DNA of 64,000 nucleotides from Casuarius casuarius. Taxonomy: Eukaryota; Chordata; Aves; Casuariiformes; Casuariidae. Positions 14,580 through 31,077 of the stretch are shown here, one piece after another. Location: positions 1,272,717 through 1,336,716 of the forward strand of contig PTFA01000092.1 in NCBI GenBank assembly GCA_003342895.1. Direction: 5' to 3'. The position numbers were made by a program, and so were the translations under genes. Each line of letters starts with the position of its first letter. Position 1 is the stretch's first letter. Under the pieces are notes generated by a model, which did no database searches, was not told the origin of the DNA, and saw nothing but the letters and a program-made list of their open reading frames with translations.

Positions 14580-14665
14580 GAGAATCGTTATCCTCATTTT
14601 CCAGTTTGGGACCTGCGGTACGGAGGAATTTGGTGATCCCGCGGCATAGGATGCTGAACGCTGTG
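14580..14665 (-). mobile_element. MIR-like SINE relic (antisense), weak
   Basis: The blocks TTATCCTCATTTTCCAG and, about 30 bases on, GAATTTGGTGATCCC follow the spacing of the reversed MIR core ('ttatccccattttacagatg ... agtgacttgcc'). The match is fragmentary, so this is a low-confidence call based on pattern memory only. Confidence 0.3.
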
Positions 14666-17600
14666 ATGCTGCCCTCCCTCCTCCGGCAGTGGCGATGGTC
14701 TCCCGCACGGACGGGGGGACGTCAGCGTGTTCCTCTGTCCCACCAGGCCTGGCAGGGTTGGAATTACTAAGTAATGTCTCTGATCTCCATTATAAAATCA
14801 CGTATTTCCCTACTTTAACAGTTGGCTTCATCTGCTTGTGGGATTTACAATAAATGGGAGGAGTTTAAAAAAAAATATATCATCCAGAGAGACTGGGGTC
14901 CAAAGTAAACACGCAGAAATAACGTAGGGGATCTTTGCAAACGGATGTTGAGTTTTCTGTCCTTGTACCAACGTGGTGGCTGGTCTGTATCTTCTCCCTA
15001 ACGCAAAGCGAGATGCCAAAAGCAGACCCTGGCGTGGCTCGTGTTAGCAGGAGGCTGCAGGCTCTCGCCGGCTGCTGAGGCCAGTGAGGGATTTAGGACT
15101 ATTTCTGAGACCAGGAAGCGGTGGCTGCGGGTTGCTGTGATTCCCGGGGTCGGATGTTTCCTTGCAAGAAATCTGATGGCACCTGCTGGCTGGCAGGAGA
15201 CGGGATTTTCGCAGGAGCAGCCCGGGCTGTGACTCTGCTGTTCGCTGTTCTCTCGGTTTGGAAACGGCTTTTCTGCATTGGCACCTGGCTGCGTGCAGCC
15301 TGTTTCACAGCCCACGGCATCCCCGAGCGGAGGGGAGGGAATAAACCACAGAAACTGGCTTCAAGATGAGCTGGAAATTGGGAATAGGGTCCCGCTTTGG
15401 CCGGGTCGGGTTCCTCCCGGCGGAGGAGGCGCCGTGCCCTCTCCCCGGAGTCGCGACGGCAGAGCCCGGGGAGGCTCTTGCAGGCTGTTGGGCGAGCTGC
15501 CCGGGGACTCGGATCGTGCTGAGAAAAGGGGGTTAAAGCAGGTTTGTGCGAGCCTTTGCCTGCCATTTTAAAAGGGAAGGATGTTTCCTTGGCAACGAGA
15601 TGGATGCTTCCCAGCAGAGCATATGGCTTCCATCGACTTTGATTTACCGGAGTGTTGAAATGGCAGCTCGATAAGCTCTCCGCAGCTTTTATGTGTCCAT
15701 GTCCCTATCGCTCACGAGCTTTAGACCAGGGCTCTGCCCCTGCCACCCTGGGCTTGCTCCCAGCCAGTCCGGAGCTGGGGCAATCCTGGGCTCGGGGCTG
15801 CGCCGTGGCCTTTCTTGGAAGGTGGGAGCCAGCACAGGGGACCCTGGCACAGCATCGCCCGGAGCCAAGGAGTCGCCAGGGTCGGCTAGGAAAACCTGCC
15901 CTGCCTCGGTCACCGGCTGAACGGCTCCGTGCCGGAGGGCACGAATAACCCGCAGCCCTCTTTTCCTCTGCTCCTCCCCATTTTACATCATTTCTAGATG
16001 TTTTCCACCTTTCACCAGGCAGTGACCTGCCTCCTGCAGCTTGCTATTTATTGTCGTGTTTACAGGCGCAGGGAGATGAGGCCAGGGAACAAACGTGGCG
16101 GTTTCTGAGCAGGGCAGTTTTGGGGAGCTCGTTTCCATGGCTCGCTCTCGCTCTCCGGTGTCTGCCGGCACTGCCGAGCTCACGCTGCAGCCACCTCTCC
16201 AAGCAGCGAAACCTGGCGTCTCTCCTCCTTGCTGCTGCTCATCCAGCAGCTGCATCTCTGTCCTTTCTCAGATCAGATAGAAATCGGCCAACAGGTCCCA
16301 ATAGTAGGTGAGGACAGACGGAGACGGACGGACAGGGCGATCACATGCGCCTCATTGCCTTAGGAACCGGGCTAAAAATAGCGGGAGCGCTTCCTTCGCG
16401 CGGCGGGTGCTGGGGCTGGTGCGCGGCACTTCGGAGCCAGCACGTTCGAGCAGCAGCTTGTGCGAGGCCTGGGCCTTGGAAAGCAGCCGCTTCGGCTGCC
16501 TTAAAGGAGCTTAAATCACGGTGCCAGCCTGCGAATCCCAGCGCTGCGGGGATCGGCGATGACGGGGGCTGTTGCTCCCCGTGCCATCGATGCTACCTGG
16601 GGTTTTTAGGGAGCTAAAGGTGATGCAAAGCCGCGGTAACACCTTCCTCTCCGTATGTGTCCAGGTGAGCCCCAAAGCCCCTGTTTGCACACCCAGCGTT
16701 AGCCCCTTTGCAGCTCTGATTGCAACCAGCCCCTGAAGCCGGCCAACGTGGAAGGCTTTGAAAATGAGCCTTCCTTGCGCCTGAGGTCCCCATAATTTCT
16801 TTGGGTGGAAGGACTGCTTTAGCCTTGGCCGCCCGGCTCTCCATGCATCCCCTTGCCCGAGAGCAGCTCTCACCGAGCCGGGGTGTCCCCCCCTCTGCGC
16901 CTGGTCACCCGCTTGCTGTGCTCATGTTACGCCGGGGGGAGAGGAGATGCTCGAGGAAGCCTTTAACCACCTTCGCGCTTCCAGCGCGGTGCCAGGAGGC
17001 TGCTCCCTCGCCCCTTGGACCCGGTGCCCCCCCCGCGGGTGCAGCCATCCCGGCTTCCTTTGGAAAAGTGGCTGTAAATCCCCGTGGGCCGGTGGGTTCT
17101 CATTTTTGGTGCTTTTGTGCTGAGCTCAGAGGGTTGAGGACCGGCTTCTGCAAGGTGCTGAGCACCTCAAATCGAAGGGAAGGCAGCAAGGACTCGGCAC
17201 CTCTGCGGTGCTGAAAACCAGGCTCTCGGGGCTGGGTCCAGAAAGGTGTTGAGATGAACCAAAGTGCCTGCTCCCGTACCCGCGGTTAAGACAGGCCCAG
17301 AGCCCCTGCAGTTGGGTTTTCCACCCAGGCAAGAAGAGGCCGTGCCAGGGCTCAGCGCCACGTGTGGCCAGTGGCCTCGAGCCCTCATCGCTCTTGGGCA
17401 CTGAGGTGTCCTGGTAAGGTCGGGTCTGGTTTAGGGGCTGTAAAACTAGTGGAGGTTTGGGCTTGAAGGAGGCATCGGAAGTCCAAGGGATGCTTCTGAT
17501 CCTTGTGCTTTTTGCCTGTGTCCATCAGCCTGTGCACCATGCACACCAGGACAGCGGGAACGCCCCCAGGATCTCTGTGTACAACTCTACCTGGGCATTG

Positions 17601-20600
17601 TGTGGATTTGGAAGGTTAAAAGCGGTACGAAAGAGCTAAGTTGTTGAATTTTACTGGCGGCTTCTTGCCAAGGAAGAGTCAGTGTTATGGCCCAACCATC
17701 AGCCTTGCAAAGCGGAGGAGAGATCTCGCTGCGGCTCGTGGAAACCACTTCCAGCTGGAGAAGGGGGAGACTGATGGTGAAGGACTTCCTAGAGTCGTGT
17801 CTCCCAGAAGACATGGAATAGTGATATTAGCAGATGAGGATAAACAGAGCTTGACAGACGGTTGTTGTGCTGCTCCTTCCTCCCCGAGGCATACGGGCTG
17901 TGTTGGCAGTTTTTCCAGGGCTGAAGGGCGCTGCCCTGTTCGGCGTGGGCTCTCCGGAGGTCTCGGTTTGCTCTGCAGCCTGTCACTTAGCTGCTCCTCG
18001 GGGCTGCCCGTCCGCGTGGCTGCTGCCCTTGTCATGCCAGGGCGCTCCGCAGCAACGTTCCCGCTCGCCGGAGCAACGCGGTGGCCCCGGTGCCATGTTG
18101 AGCCGCCCGTCCCGGGAAGGAGTGCGCGGTCCCGCTATTCCTGGACCAACCTAATCGCTTAACCATGTCGGTGGGGGAGAACAGGGTAGAGGGAATGTGG
18201 TCCTGCAGATTGCAGCACACCTATTATCCTCTTTCCCAAAGCCATCGCTGGGTCATCGTCTTCGGGGCACTAAAATCAATAGACTTCGAAGCAGCTCTCC
18301 TGCTTCTTGCCTCTGGGCTTCCTCCTAATTGCCTAGCTGCGACAAGAGAAGTAAAATCAAATGCGTGGAGAAATTACCAACCCTGAGACGTTATACGGGA
18401 GGTTTGCAGATACTTCTTTATTTCTTTTCCCCAAGACTCAGTTAATTAAGTAAACTCTCTGATGAGCAAATGAAATTAGCAGCAGTTTGGGAAGGTTTGC
18501 GTTTTACGCTTGGGTGCTATCCGTTAGCCCCGGCCTGGAGGTGCCACTTTCTCGCTCTCTCGTTATCGAGGCACAGGGTGGGGACGGATGGACACCGGGA
18601 AGTGGCTGGAGCGGCCGCAGTCCTTCCCGAGGCACCTTGGCTCTGCAAAGCATCGCCTTGCCGAGCACGGGGAGAGGTGCAAGGTGGAGAAGCAGCTTCC
18701 CGCGGCAGCCGAGCAAGCCGGAGGCGCTGCCGGGAATCAAGCCCGTTTCCCGAGTCGGAGCCTGCTACATGGGGGCTCCAGAAGTTGCCTTTGGTGCAGC
18801 CTCAGACAAACTGCTTAATAGCCATTTGTGGCCTCTAGACACTGGTGTTTGGTGTTTTGCTATTAAATAACATCATTCTCTGAGTGAGCATACATCTTTG
18901 GTAGAGCTTACATCGCTTTGCAGAAAGGAGCTCGGCTCTGCCAGCCCGCCTTTAGGGCAGTATAAGCCACGGGCTGAGGCGCATAGAAGCAGGGATTTTA
19001 AAGTTAACACAAGGATTTTGAGCCACTTAGTTGCCTGATGTGGGCCTGGGAGGTTTAACACAGCTTCTGAGGCTGGGGGAGCCGTTGCAGCGGCTGCATC
19101 TCTGCGGGAGCCGTGTCGGCCCTTCCCCGGGGATGCTCATTTTTGAGGTGCAGGAATTCTTGTTGCTGCCAAAGTAGCACAAAGTCAAGCACTGGGAAGT
19201 GATGCTAAAGGAGGTCCGAGGGAAAGGCCTTGTCCTTCGTGGGGAGTAAACCTCAGGCTCGAGTCGCGTAGCTGATTCTGGGGCAGATATTTGAAAAATC
19301 GGCTCCTATTCCTGTCTGCAGCAGGAACCAGCCCTGTGCATTTTGAGACAATCTTCCTATCTGCAATTAGACCAGAGCCTTCGGAGACCCTATTTTTATA
19401 TATTCCCTTTCCCTGGAGGAATGTTTAGATGAGATGCAGCATTACATTTTACAGTGCGATCTTGCTTTTAACCCAGTTTTAGAGGGCAGTTAAGTCAGGT
19501 CAAGTGCCTTGTCCAAGCCTCTCAAAGCAGTTCGACCTCAGCAGGATGATTCTTATGTGTTCTCAAACTGCGTAGCACAGCTTGCGGTTTCTTAAATTTA
19601 TTCACTTTTTTTTCCCCTTATGAACCTTTCTGACAAAGCGTTGCAGAAAAACAGGGCTTTGCTCTTAAGAAACAGAAATAACTTTATCCTAATATAACGA
19701 TAAAGGTTTGATTAAGAAGGCTTGTATTCCTGTACTTGCTGCTAATACCTTATCAGAGGGAGGGAGGAAGCAGAGATTTTGGGGAATGCCCTGTGGGATT
19801 AAACACGGGCAGCGCTCAGATTTCAATCTGAATTAATACTGGTATTGCATGAGACAGCAACTTTCCCTTACATTAAAATCAATGAGCATGCTCTGAGTAA
19901 ATGCCTGCACAGACATTTTAAGAATTACTTAAATATTGGATATTTTATACTCTTAATTTACCTCCTAATGCACCATAATTGCACCGTGGTCTTTAGGGTT
20001 CTCTCGTATGAACTATTTATTCAGTTGCGCGAATATATTTCTCCCCACAAAGTTCTTAAAAGAAAATCTCAGCCCGACGGTGCTGAGTTGCAGCAGCGGC
20101 AGACTCTTTTGGCAGGTGCACTGCCTTGATTAATACTGAGGGTTTTCCTCCAGACAGCTGGCTCCTCTGAGGCTGCCTGCAGAGTGCACAGTGAATAGGG
20201 AGACAGGCATTACCCGGTGATTCATGGTAGCTGAGGACAAAGAGGAACATTTGAGCTAGAACTTTGCATACATTGATTATTATTAATAAGGCTTTTATTC
20301 TGAGTTGAGTTGCCTTGAGTAAGTTAAATGATTAGAGCCAGGCAAACCTTTCATAAGGCTTTCCTTAAATTTAACCCCTTTCCCTGCTGTAGATGTTCAG
20401 ATCTCCGTTATCCTTCTCCAGCTTGCTTTTGTTCTTTGAGGCTTCAATCCAGGAAAGCTCTTAAGCTCGCTCTTGCTTATAAGTGTGGAGACATGTAATG
20501 CTTTGCTGGACCGGAGTCAAAACGTGTCATGCAAAACCATTTCTGCTCAAATTCCCGCGGACTGTGAATTCAGCTTGGCTCTGTCTTTGGGCGGTCAGGG

Positions 20601-21736
20601 CATATGATGCCGTTTCTGCTCTCCGACTGGGTTAGAAGCAGGAGGGAAAGGCTGAGGAAGCTCTTGTGGGAACCGAGCTCAACGGTGGTGGACATAGAAG
20701 AAGAAAATGTGTGAGCCTATATAGTGCTATTTTTCTAACTGAGAAAAGCTTAAGGTGAGGAACCGTGAATGCTCCTTATCTGCACATGAAACAGAACGGG
20801 AACTTCTCGAAACTCTGTGCAAATGAAATCTCATTCTCCCCTCGATTTCCCGGGGACATAAACGGTGCAGGCATGTTTCAATGGATGCAAGGAGACCTAC
20901 TGCTACACAGAAGAAAGACATTGTGCTTGGACATCAATATTCCTGTTTCTGGCCATGTTTTTGTGGAAGATCCTAGAAAACCCAATCTGCTTCAAAATAT
21001 CCTCCCATCATTGCCACAGGCTGCTGTCGCACAGCAAGGAGAGCAGGTCTGTTCTTAGTCTCTGCAAACCAGATCAAGGGGCACAGCCCTGAGCTTGCAG
21101 GTGGCAGTGGTGGGATGTGGGATAGGGAGTAGGGCCAGCGTGGGCTGGTCAGAAGAGCAAACCCTCTCCTTTTCCTTCCCATCCCCGTGCCATCCCTAAA
21201 ACACCGCTTGGACTCTACAGACCGATGTATTCCCTCTCTTACCTTACTGCACCTCCCGGGCCTCCCTTGCTGTCCATGCCAGACCTCCTCTGGGGACACC
21301 TGCTTTCAGCCTTAGAGATGCTTCATTGCACACTTTGCCCTGCTGTCCTAAATACAGTTTATGGCACTGTGTGAACAGAGTGCTCCTTATCTAAGATGTT
21401 CAGCTGGCAGGATGCACAGCGTGCCAAGAAGGCACAGAAAATTATTAACGTTGTCCCAGAGAGGTCTTGCCTAAAGATTTATTTAAGAGTTTATAGCCCA
21501 TGGAAGTTCTTGCCCCAGAGCCAGCCTTTGTATTGCCCATAAGCAACGTTTTCTGCCCTCCTCGGTGCTTAGGGGGACTGCAGGCGTTCAGAGGAGCGAT
21601 GTCTCGGCTGGGGGTCGCGCAGCCTTTCCTCGCCACCCAGCCAGGCTATGGCAATGGGAAAGAGCTGGGCACACTTAAAACTGTCATAAATGAGACACAA
21701 TCAGGAGCTATATTTGGAAAGGAGAGCGTATATTAA

Positions 21737-21860
21737 GGCACAGGACTGAAAGCCAGGACTCCCAGCTTCTATTTTCAGCTTTGCTAGTGACAGAAGTCGC
21801 CTTGGGAGATGGTTTTGGCTGAGACTGAGGAATGTGGAAACCCAGAATGAGGCATTGAGG
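21737..21860 (+). mobile_element. MIR/CORE-like SINE relic (sense)
   Basis: GGACTGAAAGCCAGGACTCC, then CAGCTTCTATTTTCAGCTTTGC and CGCCTTGGGAGATGG, resemble the head and core of the amniote tRNA-derived SINE ('ggactggaagccaggactcctgggttctattcccagctctgcc ... ccttgggcaagtc'). It is diverged but in the correct block order. It is probably an old neutral insertion in intron 1. Confidence 0.45.
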
Positions 21861-24800
21861 CTCATATTTAGCCTTGTAGATAAATAGCTGGGTTGAAAAT
21901 CATGTCGAGATTGCTTACTTGAATAAAGATGATGGGTTCTCCTGGTTAGGAAGAGGTGCAATACAAGCGTCTCCTTTACCCCTTGTAAGATCGTGGCATT
22001 ATCAGTGTTTCCCACTCTGGCACGTATTTTTAAGATTCACTGGAGTTTTAAATTTAGCCATAAATACCCCAGTTCTGATTATGATGCTTTCTGAGTGCTA
22101 AAAGGCACTTTACAGTCTCTGTTAGTCTTCAGTATAGATGTCCTTTCACCTTGGTTTATTGTCATTGCTGCATTTTCACGGTGTCTGATTTACACTGAAG
22201 TTTGAGAGAGTTGGAAGCCAGCGTTTCGTAGCAGCCACAGCAAATGGCTTGCTGGGGTTACAGATGGATTGCCCATAAGCATTTGGGTTTTATTTTAGCA
22301 GAATTATCAATGCCTTATTAATGTCCCCCAAGTCATTTTCAAGTGTTTAAAATGTTTTAAGTTGTTTTCTATTGTGCAGATTTCAAATGCCTGTAGTAAA
22401 ATAGTCCTTCCTTTCCAGCTTTGCTCTTTCTAATTAAACGAAGCATTAATTGCTTTCCCGTTTCCAGTGAAATCCGACGAAGCTTGTAACGAGTGTGATG
22501 GCTTGTGCTACTTCCTTCTGTCATATCCATCCTCATTATGTCCAGGAATTCAATTGCTAATTGTTCATTATCCCATTGGTGCTCTGTCAGAGGAAGCCCA
22601 GTATTTCTGCATGTCAACAGACATTATTTGAAAATATTTCACAAATAAATTAAAGGGTTTTCTATTATTATTCGTATGTAAATGGACAGGTAGATTCCAA
22701 GGGTGTTTCTTCTGGAAGGCAAATTAGACATTAGCCTCAAAAGCTTTAAAATGATTCTATCATATACTTTTACCAAAAACAAACAAAAAAAACAACCAAC
22801 CTTTCCCATTGACAAGTCATTTCGAGTATTTATTTTTGAGGGGGAGTTCAGTAATTTTTCTTCTTCCTTTGCTAACATGGAGCACAGTGGGTATGAAATC
22901 TGGATATGCAGACTTTGTGCCTGGATTTATAAATCGTAATAAGAAGCTTGCATGAGTGTCTTAAGTCAACGTAACCTTTGGTCGTAAAGCCAGACTTTGG
23001 AGGACTTTGGATTTATTCGTATTAGCTGTAGTCAGATTTGCACAGCTGAGTCTTGCCTGAGCTTAAATGTCTAGGCGAGAGGCACTGGGGGGTCTGGAGC
23101 AGCAGCGGATGCTCGGTGCCCTTTACAGCCTCGCGCAGGAGCGGGTGGTGGGCGAGAAAAGGCAGCATCACGAAGCGTCCTGCCAAGACCTCCCAGCCTC
23201 CTCCATGCTGCTCGTCTGCGTAGGAGACAGCGGTCCGTAACTGCACTCTGAGCTTTGCATCCAGCCCGGGGTTTGAGAGAGGCTGGTGCTGTTTGCAGCC
23301 ATACATCACGTAGGACCGCGCTCCTGTCTGCTCTGGAGGAGGATATTGTCTTCTCCAAAGCTCTAAGCAGAATTGGCATCTTTAATGTAAAAATCATTAG
23401 ATGGGACATAATTAATGTTCCTCATTGCACATTAACATTACCCAGAGTCAGGCTGTAGACATAATTTGCTTTAATTAGATATGTAGCTTTAAAAATTAGA
23501 TTCCTCCCAACCTCTACATTATTTATTGGCCTGTTTCCCTTTCCCTAGCTATCCGTTATTATTTGGAGCCCTTTCCTGCACTGTCTGGGTGCATTAGGGA
23601 AAATCAAAGCAGATTCAGCCTTTCTGTTACCACTACCCGGCTCCGTGGGAGTGCAGCGGAGGACATGGGATCCCCAGTGTGGACATACCTCTCATGGCTT
23701 CCTCCTTCCGCTCCACCGCGACAGGATCTGAAGCTCCTGCAAAGCTTTCCAGGGGACATGCAGCCCCCAGCCCTGTGAATTCAGTTTCCTTGCAAAAAGG
23801 TCTCATTTTCTTAGTCTCCTTTTCAAGCCTCCCAGGGGTTCGTGGCCCACAGGGCTCAAGGCAGCAGCTGCACGTCGCTGAGGAGCTCTTTTGGGATACT
23901 TGGGCAGACAACCTTGCGAGGAGCCAGCGTCTGCCTTCCTCCTTGGCAGGACAACGAGCAGCACATCCCCATCAGGCCTGAGGTAGAGTGAGCAAGCGGG
24001 GGGACACTTCTGCTCCGCGTGGGGCTTGGCCCTGGAGCTCCAGTGGTTAATTGAAGCCCGGGAGCTGGGAATAGGAGACGGCACTTCCCAACAACCTGCC
24101 TGCGGAGCCAGGAGCCAGCGCCTTCACTGGCACCTCCCATGCTTGGCAGCGCTGTAATTAATGTTGGACCCGCGAGCGCGATCTGCATCAGGTCTTAATT
24201 GGGCTCCCCAGCAATGGGGGCCCTGGGGAACGTGGAGCCCAAAGCACCTGGGGCTGGAGCTCGCCTCAATTACAGCAGCACCGAGGTGGCCCGGGGGGAC
24301 ATGGGCAGCAGGGAGCCGCGCAGGAACGGGGCTGCTGGTTGGCGTCGGGGAAAGAAAGCAAGTGGCCAAGTCTGGAGTGCAGAGAGCCAGTTGGAGGTGA
24401 TGACTCTGCTTTTCCCTCGTTCCGGTGCTACTTTGTGCTGAATCCGTCTGAGGGGATCACCTTAGCAAACGCTTTGTGCAAGTTGGCGTTAACCCTGGCA
24501 CTTGGCTTTCAGGACGTCTCCAAGCATTTTAGCTTTTGGTCCCAAGAATACAACCCATGTTCTATTGCGTTAATCAGAATGTGTAGGCTTTTCTTTTCTC
24601 CCAATGCTTTTCCAGTATCTAATTTTTTTTCCCTTCTCTTTCTTCTTTCATTGATTATTCATTTGTTTCTCACTTCGAAGTAGGACTTTGCAGCAAAATC
24701 TGGGCCACGCTGAGAGCAGGGCTGGCTGACCCAGTTGCAGCTCCTCTCCGTCAGCAGGCACAGGCTTCGCTCCCCTCTGCAATGGTTCAGGCAGCAGCTT

Positions 24801-27114
24801 TTGCTGCCCGCTGAGTGGAAGGGGGCTAAGCCACACGAATTGCATGGAGGGATGGATGGAGTCCGTTCAGCTGCAGGGCACTTTGTGATGGGGCTTGTGT
24901 ATGGCAAGGTCTTTAAGATGGAAACATCACCTTAATTTCATTCGCACCAAACTCAGGGGTCCCCTGGTAATAGGACTGCCAGACAACTTGTCACCATGGG
25001 TAGTTTAGGGGAGAAAAACTACTTTTGATGAGACCACAGATGACAAGACAGGGCATCGTGGATGAAATCACAAGGGACATGTTATTACTCTTTTGGGGTT
25101 GTCCTAAGTGCCCAGGTACCAAACCAGCGTGAGGAGAGGAACTTGCTCTGAAGTGAGCAAGGAGGGACCTGTCCTTGTCTTGTCTGTGCAGAATTTGGCT
25201 TCTTACTGATGGAGCGCAGCCTGCGTCGCAATTCATCTGAAAGCGCGCTCCCCTCCGCAAGGCCGGGAGCTTTCAGCCGTGCCTGTGGTTCAAATGAAAT
25301 GCTGCAAATCCCTCTCCTTTTGCTTGTTACCGTGAGGTTAATGGTCATTGCAAAGCCACAAACGCGAGCCTGTGGTGCGAAACGCCTCCGTCTAAAGCAA
25401 AGGAGCGGCACCCGCCAGCTGAACCGTGCCTTATAAATATTCAAAATCCAGTTTGTAGGAATGTGAGGCAAAGCCAGACAGCTGAATTATTTAATGCTTT
25501 TAAAGAATGCAGCTTTCAGTTTCTCCCTGCGCTGGCCTACTTTATTGTATCAGTAAATCGATCTTTAGTAAATTAATTTCCCTCCTTTTGTTTGAGCATG
25601 TGGTGGTCGCTGCCGGTGGACGGAAACCGCCTCCGTGCACAGATGCCAGGACACCTCCGGAGCAGGGGCTCAGGCATCAAATGTCAGACCAGAATCAAAC
25701 TCGTGTCATTCATTTTGTGGCTCTTGATTTGTGTTGGTGCATCCGGCATTCGTGAAAAGCGCAGAATGAGTGGTTTTGGTGGGGGATAGCCTGGCTGCAG
25801 CTGCAGATCTGTGACCGATGGGGTGGCCCAGCGCTGCAGAGTGTTTCGGAGCCATCCCGCTGGGAAAGTGGGCTCGGGATGTGTTGATACCTGCTTCGGA
25901 CCTGGGGTCATCCAAGACTCACTGTGCTTATACAGCTTCAGATGGGGAATGCGAGTAGTTAAATGTACTTTATCTGCGATCCACTTTTATTTAGTCCCTC
26001 TCTCATGTAATCTGTACTTGGAAAGTGCCTGGCTGAGTTAGGGGCGCAGGTCCCTGGAGGAGCAGAGAGTGATGGGACCTGGAGTAGTATCGTAGGGAGC
26101 TTTTGGGAATCTCCTCCATCGTTTTCATGGCAAACACGGGAGAGGCTGAGCGAGCCGGCATCGGAGCGGGGTCCCCCAAGACCCCTTCTGGCAGGGCGGC
26201 CTCTGTGGCAGCTGCAGAGCCCAGCGGTCGCTCGCGCCCAGCTATTTTAAACCCAGCCCAATGCTAAGAAAACACCTCCTGGACTTGAGCAGATCCCTGC
26301 TGCGTCCTGTGCCTGTGTAGCTACGTAAGAGCCACCCACCTCTCGCAGTTGCACTAGAACAAATCTTAAAGCTTGCCAGCCCTTCCGGGCGATAAAGAGT
26401 TAGTCTGGTGTACCTGCCTAAGGAAGGCGCGTTAAATCCCTCCGGGAAGGTCTCACCCTGGAAGGGCACCTGGCTGGGAAGCGGAGTCTTGCCCCGTGCA
26501 GCCTTTCGTGGATGAGGAGGTACAAGCGGAGCAGGAGAGGCGTCTCTGCATTTCTGTTCGGCCTGTGTTCTTGCTCTCCTTAGCCAATCTGCTCACCTGT
26601 TACGGTGTTAATAAATGAGTATTTCCCTGCTTTTTGAAAGCATGTTGCAGGAAGAGCTGACAGTTCCTCAGTTATTGCAGTCGCCTGCTCGCAGGGGAAG
26701 TGGATCAGTATTGGCGAGGCTGGGAACGGTCCTGTGGATCCTTCCACTCGCAACCATTCCAGTTAGGAAAATCACAGACCTTATTTTCCCTTTTTACACT
26801 CAAGTTCTCCCCAGAGATTGAAAATCACATTCGAAATGATGCAGACTTTGAATTAACTGAGAGTAATAAAACCAAAAGATGCGGCGAACGTATAGCTGTG
26901 ATAAAACAGACTGAATCGGCCTCGAATGCAGAGCAGTGATTGATGCAGCTTCAGCCGCTACCCAGAAGTTTTCGTTACACCCTGCAAGAGCTCAGAGTGG
27001 CCGAGTGCCATGGAGGAGCAGTGGCCGTTGCCTTTCTCAGGGATGTCCAAAAATGCTCTCTGGGTTGGTTTGATCAAGTGTGCAGAATTTCTGCTCCGGA
27101 GACTGACATTCTCT

Positions 27115-27171
27115 CTTTCCTTTTTTTTTTTTTTTTTCCCCCTTTTTTTTTTTTTTTTTTTCCCTCCATAT
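27115..27171 (+). repeat. Double poly-T / polypyrimidine tract before exon 2
   Basis: Two long T runs (about 17 and 19 T) separated by five C make a nearly unbroken pyrimidine tract of over 50 bases, ending 15 bases before the exon 2 acceptor AG at 27185-27186. It serves as the polypyrimidine tract of the intron 1 acceptor and is far longer than usual. T-run length is probably variable between individuals and sequencing reads. Confidence 0.9.
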
Positions 27172-27186
27172 TTGTGTGTTATATAG

Positions 27187-27277
27187 TTTTCTACTAGTTT
27201 TCTCCTGCCTGGTGCTGTCAGTCTTTTCAACCATTGATGAGTACCAGAACAGCTCTGAAGGGGCCCTTTACATTCTG
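27187..27277 (+). CDS. KCNQ2: KCNQ2 exon 2: S1 and S1-S2 loop
   Basis: The exon is 91 nt, flanked by ATATAG and GTAAGT. The first T completes a valine codon split with the missing exon 1, and thirty whole codons follow. It encodes most of S1 ([16 protein letters not shown]) and the extracellular S1-S2 loop ([14 protein letters not shown]). The loop differs from the human form I know (KEYEKSSEG): D replaces K, and Q-N replaces E-K. This lowers local charge and creates an Asn-Ser-Ser N-glycosylation sequon at 27248-27256. Length and phase match the standard KCNQ2 exon 2. An unusually long pyrimidine tract precedes the acceptor. Identity is very secure; whether the sequon is used is unknown. Confidence 0.97.
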
Positions 27278-30951
<3,674 letters not shown>

Positions 30952-31077
30952 GAGCTGATTACTGCCTGGTATATTGGCTTCCTGTGCCTCATTCTGGCCT
31001 CTTTCCTGGTATACTTGGCCGAGAAAGGAGAAAATGAGCACTTTGATACATACGCAGATGCACTCTGGTGGGGTCTG
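30952..31077 (+). CDS. KCNQ2: KCNQ2 exon 5: S5 and pore turret/helix
   Basis: The exon is 126 nt, whole codons, with acceptor CTTGCAG and donor GTAAGT. It encodes S5 ([20 protein letters not shown]), the extracellular turret ([14 protein letters not shown]) and the start of the pore helix (ADALWWGL). The tryptophan at 30967-30969 corresponds to human Trp236, the binding residue for retigabine-type openers, so this orthologue should be opener-sensitive (inference). Only conservative differences from human are seen (Ile for Val after EL; Glu for Asp in GEN-HF). Both exon ends are phase 0. Confidence 0.98.

Larger units (their letters stand above)
1..27186 (+). other. KCNQ2: KCNQ2 intron 1, 3' portion (no coding exon seen)
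   Basis: About 27 kb upstream of exon 2 contains no segment that resembles KCNQ2 exon 1, whose conserved stretch before S1 would be obvious, nor any other protein family I recognise. Open frames on both strands here are short, GC-driven and lack family features. GC-rich, CpG-containing patches occur around 500-830, 12700-13600 and 15360-16950, and AT-rich patches around 3170-3330, 19560-20060, 22280-22900 and 23360-23560. Interspersed content is limited to low-complexity tracts and degenerate SINE-like relics listed separately. I infer that the region is intron 1. If an alternative first exon were present in this species, part of it could be promoter or 5' flank. Confidence 0.8.
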
